Source of the DNA: an uncultured Sphingobacteriales bacterium
Lineage (GTDB): Bacteria; Bacteroidota; Bacteroidia; Chitinophagales; Chitinophagaceae
Reading direction: 5' to 3'
Assembly: GCA_937991535.1 (NCBI GenBank)
Contig: CALKHN010000003.1
Span: 1 to 64,000 of the forward strand
Length of the DNA: 64,000 nt
Made by a program: the position numbers and the translations under genes. Below the pieces are notes generated by a model, which saw nothing but the letters and a program-made list of their open reading frames with translations, had not been told where the DNA came from and ran no database searches. Each line of letters opens with the position of its first letter. Position 1 is the first letter of the stretch. This document shows positions 23,592 to 33,900 of this stretch, piece by piece.

Positions 23592-26500
23592 TTAGCCTAT
23601 AGCTGCTGTATTTACTGCCGGTATTTGAGGTGTTTTTCTTTTTGCCCACCTTTCTTTCAAAGCGTCTACCACATAGTAAACAACAGGAACCAAATAAACG
23701 GTCAGGATTAAGGATGATAGTAAGCCACCTATGATTACCCAGGCCAAACCATTTTTCCATTCACTTGCGGAACCTTTGGCAAGCGCAATAGGCAACATGC
23801 CTATAACCATGGAAAGCGTGGTCATTAGTATAGGACGCATCCGTTCTTTGCCGGCAATGATAAGGGCTTCTTTAAAATAATGTCCCTGAGCTTTTAATTG
23901 ATTGGTGAAATCAACAATCAGTATCGCGTTTTTTGCTACGAGGCCCATGAGCATAATCAATCCCAATAAGGCGAATAGGCTTAAATTATTAAAAGACAGG
24001 TTTAAAGCCAAAAACGCTCCAATAGCGGCTACAGGAATAGAAAAGAGTACTACAAAGGGGTAAATAAAGCTGTCGTATAGTGCTACCATAATCAGGTATA
24101 TTAACACAAAGGAGATCATCAGTACGGACCCCAGCGCACCAAAGCTGTCATTCTGCCTTTTTATTTCACTTCCCCAGGTCATTTGAATTCCGGCCGGCAA
24201 AGGATTTTGCTTTACATAGGATACCACGTCGTCTGCTACCGTTCCCGAAGGTCTTCCCAGGGCATCAGCGGTGAGGGTAATGGAAGGCTGCCGGTCTTTT
24301 CGTTCTAACAGAGATGGCGAGTAGTCTTGCACAACATTCGCGAATTGCCCTACTTTTACCGGAAGCCCTTGTGGGTTTACTATTACCAAATTGTTTACAT
24401 CATCAAAATTTTTGCGGTTGAAATCATCCAGCCAGATCCGAACCGGATACTCGGTTCCATGCTGGGTTAAAGTGGCATCATCATTTCCTGTAAAAGCGTT
24501 GCGCAGGTTGATGCCTGTATAAGCAGTTGTGAGTCCAAAGCGCTGCATTTTATCTTTATCAGGAATAACTTTGTACTCAGGGCTGCCTTCTTCTACCGAA
24601 AGGCGAACATTATCTGCTCCGGGGATTTGTTCCAGGGCATTTTTTAGCTGGTTTCCGGAATTCATTACGTCAGACAAATCACTCCCGCTTAATGTGATTT
24701 CAATAGGGGCTGTTTTAGGAACCAATCCCAATGCTGCCATAGAAAAGTTAATAGCAGGAAATTCATCCTGCAACGCCAAACGGATTTCCTTCATGAATTG
24801 TTCCGTGGGTTCGTTGTTGCGTTCCCGAAGCGATTTCAGTTGAATGGTAAATTCGGTTTGATTGGCGGCGCCCACGCCAAGGCTTCCGATCCCCGTACCC
24901 GGTCCGCCAATATTGCTGAAAAGAGTTAAAACTTCCGGTTGCGCGGAAATAAAATGTTCTATTTTTTGAGAAATGATGTTGTTTTGCTGAAGCGTAATGG
25001 ATTTGTCGTACTCCAAACTCAGCCTGAATTTTCCCTGGTCGCCTGTGGCAATTAGTTCTTTACCGATAATGCCCTGTTTCATCACAGCCGCCGTTATAAC
25101 AAACAATAACACAACTACCCCCACGGAAATTAATTTATGATTCAATACCCATTTCAACTGCTTTTCATAGGCATTGATGAATGTGTTTAACTGTCTTTCA
25201 AACCAGAGTAGAAAGCGATTAAAAAAATGAGTGGGTTTTAGATCTTCCGACTTGCCGATTCTGGAGGCCATCCAGGGGGTAAGCGTAAAGCCCACCAATA
25301 AACTGGTGAGTGTGGAAGTGATTACCACTACCGAAAATTGCTTGAGCATGTCTGCTACAAAAACCTGCAGAAAAAGGATGGGCAAAAATACCACCACATC
25401 TACCAATGTAATTGACAAGGCTGAAAAGCCAATTTCCATCCTTCCGTCCAGGGCGGCAACCCGCCTGTTTTTTTTCATATCCAGATGGCGCTGAATATTT
25501 TCTAAAACCACGGTGGCATCATCCACCAAAATTCCAATAATGAGCGACATGGCAAGCAGGGTCATGAGGTTAAGGGTATAACCCAAAATCCACATCACGG
25601 CAAACGCGGTAATAAGCGAAGTAGGAATGGCCACCAAAACAATAAGCGCATTTCTAAAACTTCTTAAGAACAGAAGCATCACCAATGAAACTAAAATAAC
25701 CGCTAGTATTAAATCGAAAACAACGGAGTTTACGGCGGCTATAGTATTATCGGTACTGTCGTCTGCAATAACGAATTCTACACCTGATGCAGTGTTTTGC
25801 GCTTCAATGGCTTTAAATTTTTCACGTACCAGTTTTGACACTTCCACCGCATTGGCATCGCCTTGTTTTTTTAATAAAATACCAATGCCATTCTTTCCAT
25901 TGTAACGATTTACGGATGTTATTTCCCTGATGCCATCTGTAACGGTAGCTACATCTTTTACATATACCGGGCTCCCTGGTACCGGCATAGCAATTTGTAC
26001 ATTTGCAATGTCATCCATTTCGGTAAACTTTCCTGTTAGCCTAACGGAATTGCTTTCTGTAGCGGTTTGGATTTTTCCGGCCGGTAAATCCATCCCCGAC
26101 CGGTTGATGGCCTCTGTAACCTGTGTGAGGGATAATTGATAAAGTCTTAATTTTTCAGGATCTACTTTTACTGAGATTTCTCTTTCTTCGCCCCCCAGCA
26201 GGGTGAGTTCTGCCACACCTTTCAATTGTTGTATTTGCGGAAGAAACTCATCCTTCATTCTTTGATAAAATACCGGGGCCGGCAAATTACTCGTTGCGCT
26301 CACAGACATCACAGGCAAATCATTGGGCGACACCTTACTCATCACCGGATTTAAGATATCCTGGGGCAGATCTTTCCTGATATTGTCAATATATCGTTGC
26401 GATTCCTGCATCGTTTTATCAAGATCGGTGCCGTATTTTAAGTTCAAAATGATCACAGACGCATTTGGCAAAGATTTGGTGACTACATAATCTACCCCTT

Positions 26501-26723
26501 CCACATTGGAAAGCGCGTCTTCAATTTTGCGGGAAACGGAGGTTTCCACTTCTTCGGGCTCTGCACCGGGGTACATGGTTTTTATAACTACCACCGGCTG
26601 ATTAAAATCGGGCATTAGTTCGTAACTCAGGTTGGTATAGCCCAGAAAACCTGCTAAGGCCAGTACACTGAAGAGTACGATGATCAGCGACGGGCGATTG
26701 ATGGAAATTTCAGTTATATTCAT
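23592..26723 (-). CDS. RND efflux pump, inner-membrane permease
   Basis: 1043 aa, the normal length. It has a short N-terminus with the first helix (SLIIVLFSVLALAGFLGY), the large periplasmic loop beginning PGAEPEEVETSVSRKIEDAL, and the TM4 proton-relay pair in GILVDDATVVLENIQRH. A second half with the same layout follows (LLGLIMLMGLVAKNAILIVDF and RMRPILMTT). This is an AcrB/HAE1-type drug-proton antiporter. It ends an operon with TetR, a membrane protein, TolC and adaptor genes (spacing 3-25 nt). Confidence 0.95.
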   Translation of the reverse strand: MNITEISINRPSLIIVLFSVLALAGFLGYTNLSYELMPDFNQPVVVIKTMYPGAEPEEVETSVSRKIEDALSNVEGVDYVVTKSLPNASVIILNLKYGTDLDKTMQESQRYIDNIRKDLPQDILNPVMSKVSPNDLPVMSVSATSNLPAPVFYQRMKDEFLPQIQQLKGVAELTLLGGEEREISVKVDPEKLRLYQLSLTQVTEAINRSGMDLPAGKIQTATESNSVRLTGKFTEMDDIANVQIAMPVPGSPVYVKDVATVTDGIREITSVNRYNGKNGIGILLKKQGDANAVEVSKLVREKFKAIEAQNTASGVEFVIADDSTDNTIAAVNSVVFDLILAVILVSLVMLLFLRSFRNALIVLVAIPTSLITAFAVMWILGYTLNLMTLLAMSLIIGILVDDATVVLENIQRHLDMKKNRRVAALDGRMEIGFSALSITLVDVVVFLPILFLQVFVADMLKQFSVVVITSTLTSLLVGFTLTPWMASRIGKSEDLKPTHFFNRFLLWFERQLNTFINAYEKQLKWVLNHKLISVGVVVLLFVITAAVMKQGIIGKELIATGDQGKFRLSLEYDKSITLQQNNIISQKIEHFISAQPEVLTLFSNIGGPGTGIGSLGVGAANQTEFTIQLKSLRERNNEPTEQFMKEIRLALQDEFPAINFSMAALGLVPKTAPIEITLSGSDLSDVMNSGNQLKNALEQIPGADNVRLSVEEGSPEYKVIPDKDKMQRFGLTTAYTGINLRNAFTGNDDATLTQHGTEYPVRIWLDDFNRKNFDDVNNLVIVNPQGLPVKVGQFANVVQDYSPSLLERKDRQPSITLTADALGRPSGTVADDVVSYVKQNPLPAGIQMTWGSEIKRQNDSFGALGSVLMISFVLIYLIMVALYDSFIYPFVVLFSIPVAAIGAFLALNLSFNNLSLFALLGLIMLMGLVAKNAILIVDFTNQLKAQGHYFKEALIIAGKERMRPILMTTLSMVIGMLPIALAKGSASEWKNGLAWVIIGGLLSSLILTVYLVPVVYYVVDALKERWAKRKTPQIPAVNTAAIG

Positions 26724-26735
26724 TTTTCGCTGATT

Positions 26736-27785
26736 TTATTTTACGGTTACATTTGCGTTTTCGAAAAGATTAATAAAGCCACCGGTTATAAGGATATCTC
26801 CCTCACCAATCCCGGATTGCACCTGAACTTTGTCATTTACTCTTCCTGCAACAACTATATTTTGCAGCCTTGCTTTTCCCTGCCTGATGATATAAACCTG
26901 GGGCTGAATCTCAGAACCTATGATGGCTGCTGCGGGAATCAGGATAGCATTGTTGTTCGTTTTTTCCCGTAAAAGAATTTTGCCAAACATGCCGGATTTG
27001 ATTTTGTAATCTGGTGTATTGGTTACCATAAACTGTACAGGAAAACTGTTGCCGGCATTTCCTTTACTCCCTACAAGAGTGGTTTTTCCTGAGAGCGTTA
27101 AACCGGGGTATGCGTCTGCTCCAACCGTATAATTTTTGCCGGTTGTAAATGCATTTAAATCACCTTCAGGAACATTGATGGTGAATCGTAGCTGGCTGAT
27201 GTCGGTGAGTTGAATCAACGGGATTCCTGGCGCCGCATATGCACCCGCTTCCGACATTTTCAATGTAACAACACCGGAAAATGGCGCTGAAATAATAGTT
27301 TTATTGATTTGTTCCACCAGGGTGCTATATTGTACTTTAGCGGATGCCAGGCCCAGTTCGGCTTTCTCCAGTTGTACGCCTTGTATCGCATCCGCGGCGG
27401 TGAGAATGCTGTATCTTTTTACATCTGCTTCCAGTCCGGTTATTTGTAGCGCCACCGATGATAATTGCAGCTTCAGCAGCGCATCATCCAGTTTTATAAG
27501 TGGTTGTCCCTGCTTTACCACATCACCCGCTTCTGCAAAGTAGCGGATGATTTTTCCCGGTACATCTGCGCTCAGTTTCGACTCTCTGTTGGGCTCAAAC
27601 ATACCTGTGTAGGTATAATCGGTAGTGGAAGATTGTTCCTTTACCGTATCTGCCTGCACCTGAATGGGTTGCTCTTTATCGTATTGATAGATTTTATTTT
27701 CCGCCAGTTTTTTATTGCCCTGCAGGCGAAAAATGATAACGGTTACTATTCCTAAAACGATTAAGATGTATAGCAATTTTTTCAT
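26736..27785 (-). CDS. RND periplasmic adaptor (membrane fusion protein)
   Basis: 349 aa with an N-terminal membrane anchor (LLYILIVLGIVTVIIF). Then comes a barrel-sandwich domain (GMFEPNRESKLSADVPGKIIRYFAEAGDVVKQGQPL), a helical hairpin, and beta-barrel segments (APFSGVVTLKMSEAGAYAAPGIPL). It links the permease 12 nt downstream with the TolC gene 3 nt upstream in a tripartite pump. Confidence 0.93.
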   Translation of the reverse strand: MKKLLYILIVLGIVTVIIFRLQGNKKLAENKIYQYDKEQPIQVQADTVKEQSSTTDYTYTGMFEPNRESKLSADVPGKIIRYFAEAGDVVKQGQPLIKLDDALLKLQLSSVALQITGLEADVKRYSILTAADAIQGVQLEKAELGLASAKVQYSTLVEQINKTIISAPFSGVVTLKMSEAGAYAAPGIPLIQLTDISQLRFTINVPEGDLNAFTTGKNYTVGADAYPGLTLSGKTTLVGSKGNAGNSFPVQFMVTNTPDYKIKSGMFGKILLREKTNNNAILIPAAAIIGSEIQPQVYIIRQGKARLQNIVVAGRVNDKVQVQSGIGEGDILITGGFINLFENANVTVK

Positions 27786-27788
27786 GTT

Positions 27789-29120
27789 TTACTGATTTAA
27801 TATATTCCCTGTTAACATTTTTAATTCCAGGTCGGCTTTTAAAAAGTCTATGACTGCCGACAGATAGTTTTGTTGCGTGTCCCTTACATCATTGTCTGCC
27901 AGAAGCACATCCGTTAATGTAGCTACCCCTTGCTTTTGTTGCAGGAAGGTTTGCTCATAAATGGATTCAGCCAGTTGCAGTTGCTTTAAATGGGTCGCTA
28001 CCGATTGGTTGCTTATTAACCTTTGCTGGCGGGCATTCACGATCTGCATATTATTTTGCTCATTCAACAAGCTTAGTTGTAACTCATTGTTTTTTAGTTC
28101 TAATTTTTTCTGGATTATTTTTCTTTTGCTAATCGTTCCGTCGAACAATGGATAGGTAAACTGAACGCCGGCAAAGCCAATAGGCTTAAATTTCAGGAAG
28201 TCATTCGGAGCTTTATCATATCCGAAACCTGTTGTGCCATAAGTGCCGTATAAAGACAGGGTAGGAAGCCGGAGCGCTTTTAAGTTCTTTATTTCACTCT
28301 CAATTAATAGCTGCTGTGTTTGCGCCATTTTAATATCAACAACCGGCGTTGTAGTATAATCTTTTGCTGAAGGGTATGCTATGAATTTTTCGATGTCTAT
28401 GTTTTGTTCAATTGGAATACCCATATTTAATTTTAACGTATTCAAAATCTGAATATACCGGGCATTCACGGTTTCCCGTTGTGTAGCCAACTGATCTGTT
28501 TGCAAAGCCACTTTATTTACATCTGTGGTTTTCGCCAGGAGTTGCGCCTTCAGTAATTGCGTGTTTTTTAAAAGCCGCGTAGCGTTAACAAGGTTGCTGT
28601 CAATAAAGGTTAACTGGTTAAGCAATACCTGTGCATTGTAATAGAGGTTGGTGATGTCAAAATAAATGCGTTCAGCAGTTTTTTGATATTGCAGTTCGGA
28701 GAGTTGGGATGCAATGCCGGTATTGCGTATACCGCCCCTGATTTGCGGATTATACAAGGGTAAGGCAAGTTGTAATTGGGCGTTGATATTATGGGGAACG
28801 CCAAATTGCGCCTCCTTATAAGTACCCTCCGGACCGTTGAAAACAGACATGGGCATAAACTGATAGGGGAGATTCAGATAGTACCTGTAGTCTGCAGTGA
28901 AATTTGCTTTGGGCAAAAAATGAGCTCTGGCTTCCTGCTTTTTTTCGTCGCTTAATTGAATGTTGTTTCGGCCGATCTGCAGGTTTTTATTATAAACTTG
29001 TGCGGTATCAATGCATTGCTGCAGCGTCCACAACTGCGCGGTAGCCGTTTCAGCTATTCCTGTCAGGAAAAGCAGGAGGCTTATTGTTTTTATAGTAAGA
29101 TAGTGAGCGTTTACTGACAT
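27789..29120 (-). CDS. TolC-family outer-membrane efflux protein
   Basis: 443 aa from the ATG at 29120. The frame is open to 29189, but that would overlap the upstream gene and spoil the signal peptide, which ends near TATAQ. Two long TolC-type helical repeats are seen (LQQCIDTAQVYNKNLQIGRN; LFDGTISKRKIIQKKLELKNNE; QKQGVATLTDVLLADNDVRDT). It forms the outer-membrane channel of the pump. Confidence 0.92.
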   Translation of the reverse strand: MSVNAHYLTIKTISLLLFLTGIAETATAQLWTLQQCIDTAQVYNKNLQIGRNNIQLSDEKKQEARAHFLPKANFTADYRYYLNLPYQFMPMSVFNGPEGTYKEAQFGVPHNINAQLQLALPLYNPQIRGGIRNTGIASQLSELQYQKTAERIYFDITNLYYNAQVLLNQLTFIDSNLVNATRLLKNTQLLKAQLLAKTTDVNKVALQTDQLATQRETVNARYIQILNTLKLNMGIPIEQNIDIEKFIAYPSAKDYTTTPVVDIKMAQTQQLLIESEIKNLKALRLPTLSLYGTYGTTGFGYDKAPNDFLKFKPIGFAGVQFTYPLFDGTISKRKIIQKKLELKNNELQLSLLNEQNNMQIVNARQQRLISNQSVATHLKQLQLAESIYEQTFLQQKQGVATLTDVLLADNDVRDTQQNYLSAVIDFLKADLELKMLTGNILNQ

Positions 29121-29133
29121 TTTTTTAAAAATT

Positions 29134-29532
29134 TTATTGCGAATCCTGTTTCTTTGAAATGTACCTGAACGAGAGCCCCGCAAACGCAATCGTAAGCAGC
29201 GTTCTGAAGGTCATTGCCTTGATTGTTTTAAATTCATATATTCCCCCGGAATAGATGTATATGCCGAAGCCCAGAAATGCAATCACCAGCAGCAAAGCCG
29301 CCCAGGTTAAAACACGGGTTGTCCACGGCTTCCCTGTAAAAAATCCCCAGGCTGCAAACAAATACAGGAAAGAGCAGACGAAATTGGCTATGACTATAAA
29401 AAGCACGTAATTGCCTTCCTTCTCCCTTATACCGAATAAATTAAAGAAGATAGAAGTGCTCATGAGCAATGAGATGATCCCAAGCAATCCGATTACTGCT
29501 CCCGAAATGTTTAATATGTAGGATGGTTTCAT
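29134..29532 (-). CDS. Four-helix integral membrane protein, unknown function
   Basis: 132 aa with four predicted helices (ISGAVIGLLGIISLLM, VLFIVIANFVCSFLYLFAAWGFF, RVLTWAALLLVIAFLGFGIYIY, LLTIAFAGLSFRYIS). I do not recognise a family with certainty. It sits between the TetR and TolC genes with short spacings, so it is probably part of the efflux operon. Confidence 0.75.
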   Translation of the reverse strand: MKPSYILNISGAVIGLLGIISLLMSTSIFFNLFGIREKEGNYVLFIVIANFVCSFLYLFAAWGFFTGKPWTTRVLTWAALLLVIAFLGFGIYIYSGGIYEFKTIKAMTFRTLLTIAFAGLSFRYISKKQDSQ

Positions 29533-29557
29533 CTCTGTTGATTTGTATGTATGAACA

Positions 29558-30151
29558 TCAGTCTGCTTTTTCTATCATTTTTAAAAGCCCGTTCAACACC
29601 TTACTGCCGTCTTTGATCAGGTCGGATTTATGTCCTGATATTTTCCATTTTAAAACAGTAATACGCATACTGCCCATGATGATCGTTGCCAATGTATAAT
29701 GCCCTACGTGGCGGGTAATGGAACCGGCATCCTGACCTTCTTTAACAAATGCGTCAATTACGGTGTGCATGCTTTCCATCATTTCAGCAACCGCGGCGGA
29801 GAGTTCTCTGTTGAATTGAAAAATTCCCTCAGAAAAAATGACGCTTACAATAGAAGGTTTTTGCGTGAATGTGTTTAGTTGTGAAGAAAACAACTCCCTC
29901 AGCCGGTCCGCCGGCTTTTTGTTTTCTTTTGCAACGATCGCTTCTACGCGCCGGTTCATCTCCTGCATAAAATAGGTCAGTAAGCCCAGTAATATATCAT
30001 TCTTGCTTTTAAAATGCCGGTATAAAGCCGCTTCCGATAAGCCAATATCTCCAGACAGGTTTTTGATCGTTAATTCCTGAATGCCATACCGGTCAATCCG
30101 TCTGGTAGCTGCTTCCATTATTTCTATCTGCCTGTCCGAAAAATCAGCCAT
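29558..30151 (-). CDS. TetR/AcrR-family transcriptional regulator
   Basis: 197 aa. The N-terminal helix-turn-helix (residues about 7-57) is typical: RQIEIMEAATRRIDRYGIQE, LSGDIGLSEAALYRHFKSKND. The rest is an all-helical ligand and dimer domain. It leads an operon with an RND pump. An inverted repeat at 30160-30189 directly before its start is the likely operator, so it probably represses itself and the pump. Confidence 0.93.
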   Translation of the reverse strand: MADFSDRQIEIMEAATRRIDRYGIQELTIKNLSGDIGLSEAALYRHFKSKNDILLGLLTYFMQEMNRRVEAIVAKENKKPADRLRELFSSQLNTFTQKPSIVSVIFSEGIFQFNRELSAAVAEMMESMHTVIDAFVKEGQDAGSITRHVGHYTLATIIMGSMRITVLKWKISGHKSDLIKDGSKVLNGLLKMIEKAD

Positions 30152-30159
30152 TTTTATTA

Positions 30160-30189
30160 TTTATGTAAGTGAGCGGTTACTTACATAAA
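30160..30189. promoter_or_regulatory. TetR-type operator palindrome
   Basis: Perfect 11-bp arms TTTATGTAAGT and ACTTACATAAA with an 8-nt spacer, starting 9 bp upstream of the TetR start codon. Position, length and symmetry are as expected for an autoregulated TetR-family operator. Confidence 0.8.
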
Positions 30190-30386
30190 GGTAAATATTT
30201 ATTCTTAATATCCAAATTTTATTTGAAAAATAGTAACCAGAAAAAGGATGACCTGCATTTGTTTGGTTATTGGGTTCCATCTGATTAAGCAGGTGATTGC
30301 AAGGTGGTTACCGGTATATCATATGAATATGCGGATACGTGCACCGGGCCTGTGCATATTGGTTAACCCAATCTGACATCTTTCCG

Positions 30387-30587
30387 TTAGCAGCCACCCT
30401 GGCCGGAGGGCACCCCTGCTTTATCAAGTATCTTTTCGAGCGGGCACCATTTTGTAAAGGAAGACTGTATCAAATTTACGCTTACAAAAGCGGCCAGCAA
30501 AAGCCACTGGATGTTTACAAAAAAAGCCAGGGTTATACTGATTAAAACCATCGTTCCGGCTACCCTTCTTACTATTCTTTCTCTCAT
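30387..30587 (-). CDS. DUF2892 / YgaP-like small membrane protein
   Basis: 66 aa. It has a two-helix DUF2892 unit (RRVAGTMVLISITLAFFVN, WLLLAAFVSVNLIQSSFTKWCPLEKIL), with the family's typical CP motif after the second helix. It is the last gene of the second RND operon (21 nt after the previous gene). A second copy of this family is at 21800. Confidence 0.85.
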   Translation of the reverse strand: MRERIVRRVAGTMVLISITLAFFVNIQWLLLAAFVSVNLIQSSFTKWCPLEKILDKAGVPSGQGGC

Positions 30588-30608
30588 AATTTTATTTTTT
30601 AAATTGAA

Positions 30609-30917
30609 TTAATAACTTGATTGTTCAACGGGCAGGATGAAGGCCCTGATCGGAAATTCACATTCCTGGCTCTCATTGTACGTTTTAATGAGTTCAAGAG
30701 CATGATTTGCATTGGCCTCATCCGTAAAGCTGAAAAGAAAAATAGAGTCAAACTGGTCCGAACCGCTGGCAAACCATCCATCCAGGAGGCTTGTTGTTTT
30801 CTTGTCTTTGAACCCGATGGTTTCGGTGGCGCTGAACACGGCGATCTTAGCCTGTTCAAAAATTTTGGATACTTTATTCCTGTACTCTTTCAGGCTTGTT
30901 ACAATCAGTAATTTCAT
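30609..30917 (-). CDS. Small PII-like / DUF3240-like protein
   Basis: 102 aa without signal peptide. The start MKLLIVTSLKEYRNKVSKIF, alternating strands and helices, and position directly behind an RND permease recall the PII-like DUF3240 or CutA-type proteins that accompany metal RND pumps. The match is by overall look only; no conserved metal motif is certain. It lies 10 nt from the RND gene. Confidence 0.5.
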   Translation of the reverse strand: MKLLIVTSLKEYRNKVSKIFEQAKIAVFSATETIGFKDKKTTSLLDGWFASGSDQFDSIFLFSFTDEANANHALELIKTYNESQECEFPIRAFILPVEQSSY

Positions 30918-30927
30918 GGTGCTTTTT

Positions 30928-33900
30928 TTATGTGGTTTCAGAATTGGGTTCAGGATGGTTTGTATGTTTATTGCGCTCCATTTTGTAATAAAGTAAAGGC
31001 ACTACAATCAGGGTTAAGAAGGTAGAGGTGATCGTTCCACCCATTAATGAAATGGCAAGTCCCTGAAAAATAGGGTCGAATAAAATTACGATTGCTCCCA
31101 AAACCACAGCTCCCGCGGTTAACAGGATGGGTGTGGTTCGCACTGCGCCTGCCTCTAATATAGCCTGCTTCATCGGAACGCCGTCTTTTAATCTGATTTC
31201 AATGAAGTCAATCAGCAACAGCGAATTTCGAACCATCACACCGGCAAGCGCAATAAATCCAATCATAGAAGTTGCACTGAAATAGGCGCCCATTATCCAG
31301 TGGCCGATTACGATGCCAATGAGCGACAGGGGTATTACAGATAACATTACTACAGGCGCTTTGAAGTCTTGAAAAAAGGCAACGATCAGCATGTAGATGA
31401 TAATTATGGCTACTAAAAATGCTATTCCTAAATCCCTGAATACTTCATAGGTTATTTGCCATTCTCCATCCCACTTTAATGTAAAATTATCTTCGGTGGA
31501 AGGCTGCTGGTTGTATTCTTCCGTTACTGTATAACCTGCGGGAAGTTTAATGTTCTTCAACTGGTCCGACACTTTACTCATGGCATAAAAGGGACTTTCT
31601 AATTTTCCGGCCATGTCGGCTAAAACATATACCACTCTTTTTTGGTTCTTACGGTAAATGCTTTTTTCTTTATGCCCTTTGGTTACCACTACCAGGTCGC
31701 TGATGGCTACAGCGTTTCCACTCTCGCCGGTTATTTTAAGATTGAGTATATCTCCTACATCCTTTTTATCGCTGTCGGCCAGTTGCAATACGATATTGGT
31801 TTGCCGGTACGACGCGGGCGTATGCAATAACCCCGCCTTTTGTCCGGAGAGGGCCGCGTGCATGGTGGCTACCACCTGCGCAGGCGCTATACCATAACGC
31901 ATTGCTTTTTCTTTATCCACCTCAAAGTGGTATGCCTGCTGATCATCTTCTACCATCCAGTCTGTATCCACTACATCTGCAGTGGTAGCGATCATTTCTT
32001 TTACCTGGGCGGCCAAAGCGATTTGCTGGTCATAATCCGGTCCATACACTTCTGCCACGATGGTAGAAAGAACGGGTGGCCCGGGAGGTACTTCCACTAC
32101 CTTTACATTGGCATTGAATTTTCTGCCAATTTCCTGAATCCCCGGCCGCATGTTTTTTGCAATGTCGTGGCTTTGAATTTTACGATCATTCTTATTAACC
32201 AGATTCACCTGTATGTCTGCTACATTCTCGCCCCTGCGCATATCATAGTGTCTCACCAGTCCGTTGAAACTGATGGGGCCGGCTGTACCAATATACCCCT
32301 GGTAATTGGTAACCATATCCTGCTTTGCAATGTATGCTGCTATCTCCCGGGTTACAACGGCCGTATTTTCCAACGTAGTTCCTTCGGGCATGTCTATGAT
32401 TACCTGGAATTCGTTTTTGTTGTCGAATGGCAGCATTTTTACCGCCACAGTTTTTGTATAAAATAGCAACAAAGAACCCAGCAGCATCACTATCACGCTC
32501 AACATAAAGGCCCAGCGCTTCCATCTTGTTTGCAGCATGGGGTGCAGGAATCGTTTATAAATTTTATAGATGGCGGTCTGTTCCAGAACAGGTGGCTTTT
32601 TCTCTTTTCCTTTTTTCTCTTTTTCTCTCAGGAAGATGTAACCGAGATAGGGTGTGAGTGTGAGGGCTACAATCAGCGAAAGCATCATTGCTATGGAAGC
32701 GCCAATAGGCATCGGGCTCATGTAGGGCCCCATCATTCCTGAAACAAAAGCCATTGGCAACACAGCGGCTATCACAGTAAAGGTGGCCAGTATAGTTGGA
32801 TTGCCTACTTCATTGATCGCATAAATAGCTGCCTGGTGCAGTGGCAAGCGTTTCATTTTAAAATGCCGGTGCATATTTTCCGCTATAATAATGGAATCAT
32901 CCACCACAATACCTGTAATGAATACCAGAGCGAAAAGGGTTATCCTGTTCAGGGTATAGTCCATTAAATAGTAGGTAAACAATGTAAGCGCAAAAGTTAC
33001 CGGCACCGATAAAAATACCACCAGTCCACCTCTCCATCCCATAGCCAGCATCACGAACAGCGTAACCACCACAATTGAGATAAACAAATGGAACAGCAAT
33101 TCACTTACCTTCTCGGAAGCTGTTTCACCATAGTTCCTTGTAGTGGTTATTTGCACCTCATCGGGGATGATTTCTTTTTTTACATGCGCAATCTTTTCCA
33201 GTATGCGTTGCGATAAATGCATAGCATCAGCGCCTGTTCTTTTTGCTATAGACAATGTAACGGCGGGGAAATCGGATCCCAGGCTTTGTAATGCAGCAGT
33301 GTCTGCCTGCCCGTATCCGAATACCACGTGTTGTTTAGCTGTTTCGGGTGATTCTTCTACCTTGGCTATTTGCCTGAGGTACACGGGCTGCTGCTGATTT
33401 ATTCCTACTACCAGGTTCGACACCTCTTCAGCCGTGGTTAAAAAGCTTCCTGTTTTTACTACTATTACCGTATTGGCTTTTAATAAATTTCCAGAGGTCA
33501 TCTGGGCGTTACTGCCTTGTATTTGTTTGCTGATGGATAAAAAATCAACATGATTTTCGGCCATCCTGTCCTTGTCTAATATCACTTTTATGGTGGTACT
33601 TCTGCCACCCGTAATATCAATGTTTGCTACATCCGGTATTTTTTTTATTTCGTTGGTTAATACTTCCCCTATCTGGCGCAACTGGTAGTCGTCATAGGTT
33701 TTACTCCAGAGGGTTAACCCCAGCACCGGCACATCATCTATGGCTCTCGATTTAATCAGGGGCATTAAAACACCTTCCGGCATTTTATCCATGTTTTTCA
33801 ATAACTCATTGTACAGCTTTACAAGAGAGCGCTCGATATCTTCTCCTACGTAAAACTGTACGGTAAGCACGGCCTGATCCTGCATTACAGTAGAATAAAC

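Noticed and set aside
31840..32466. 208-codon frame antisense to the RND permease
   Set aside because: Lies wholly inside a certain gene; His/Tyr/Cys-rich shadow composition.
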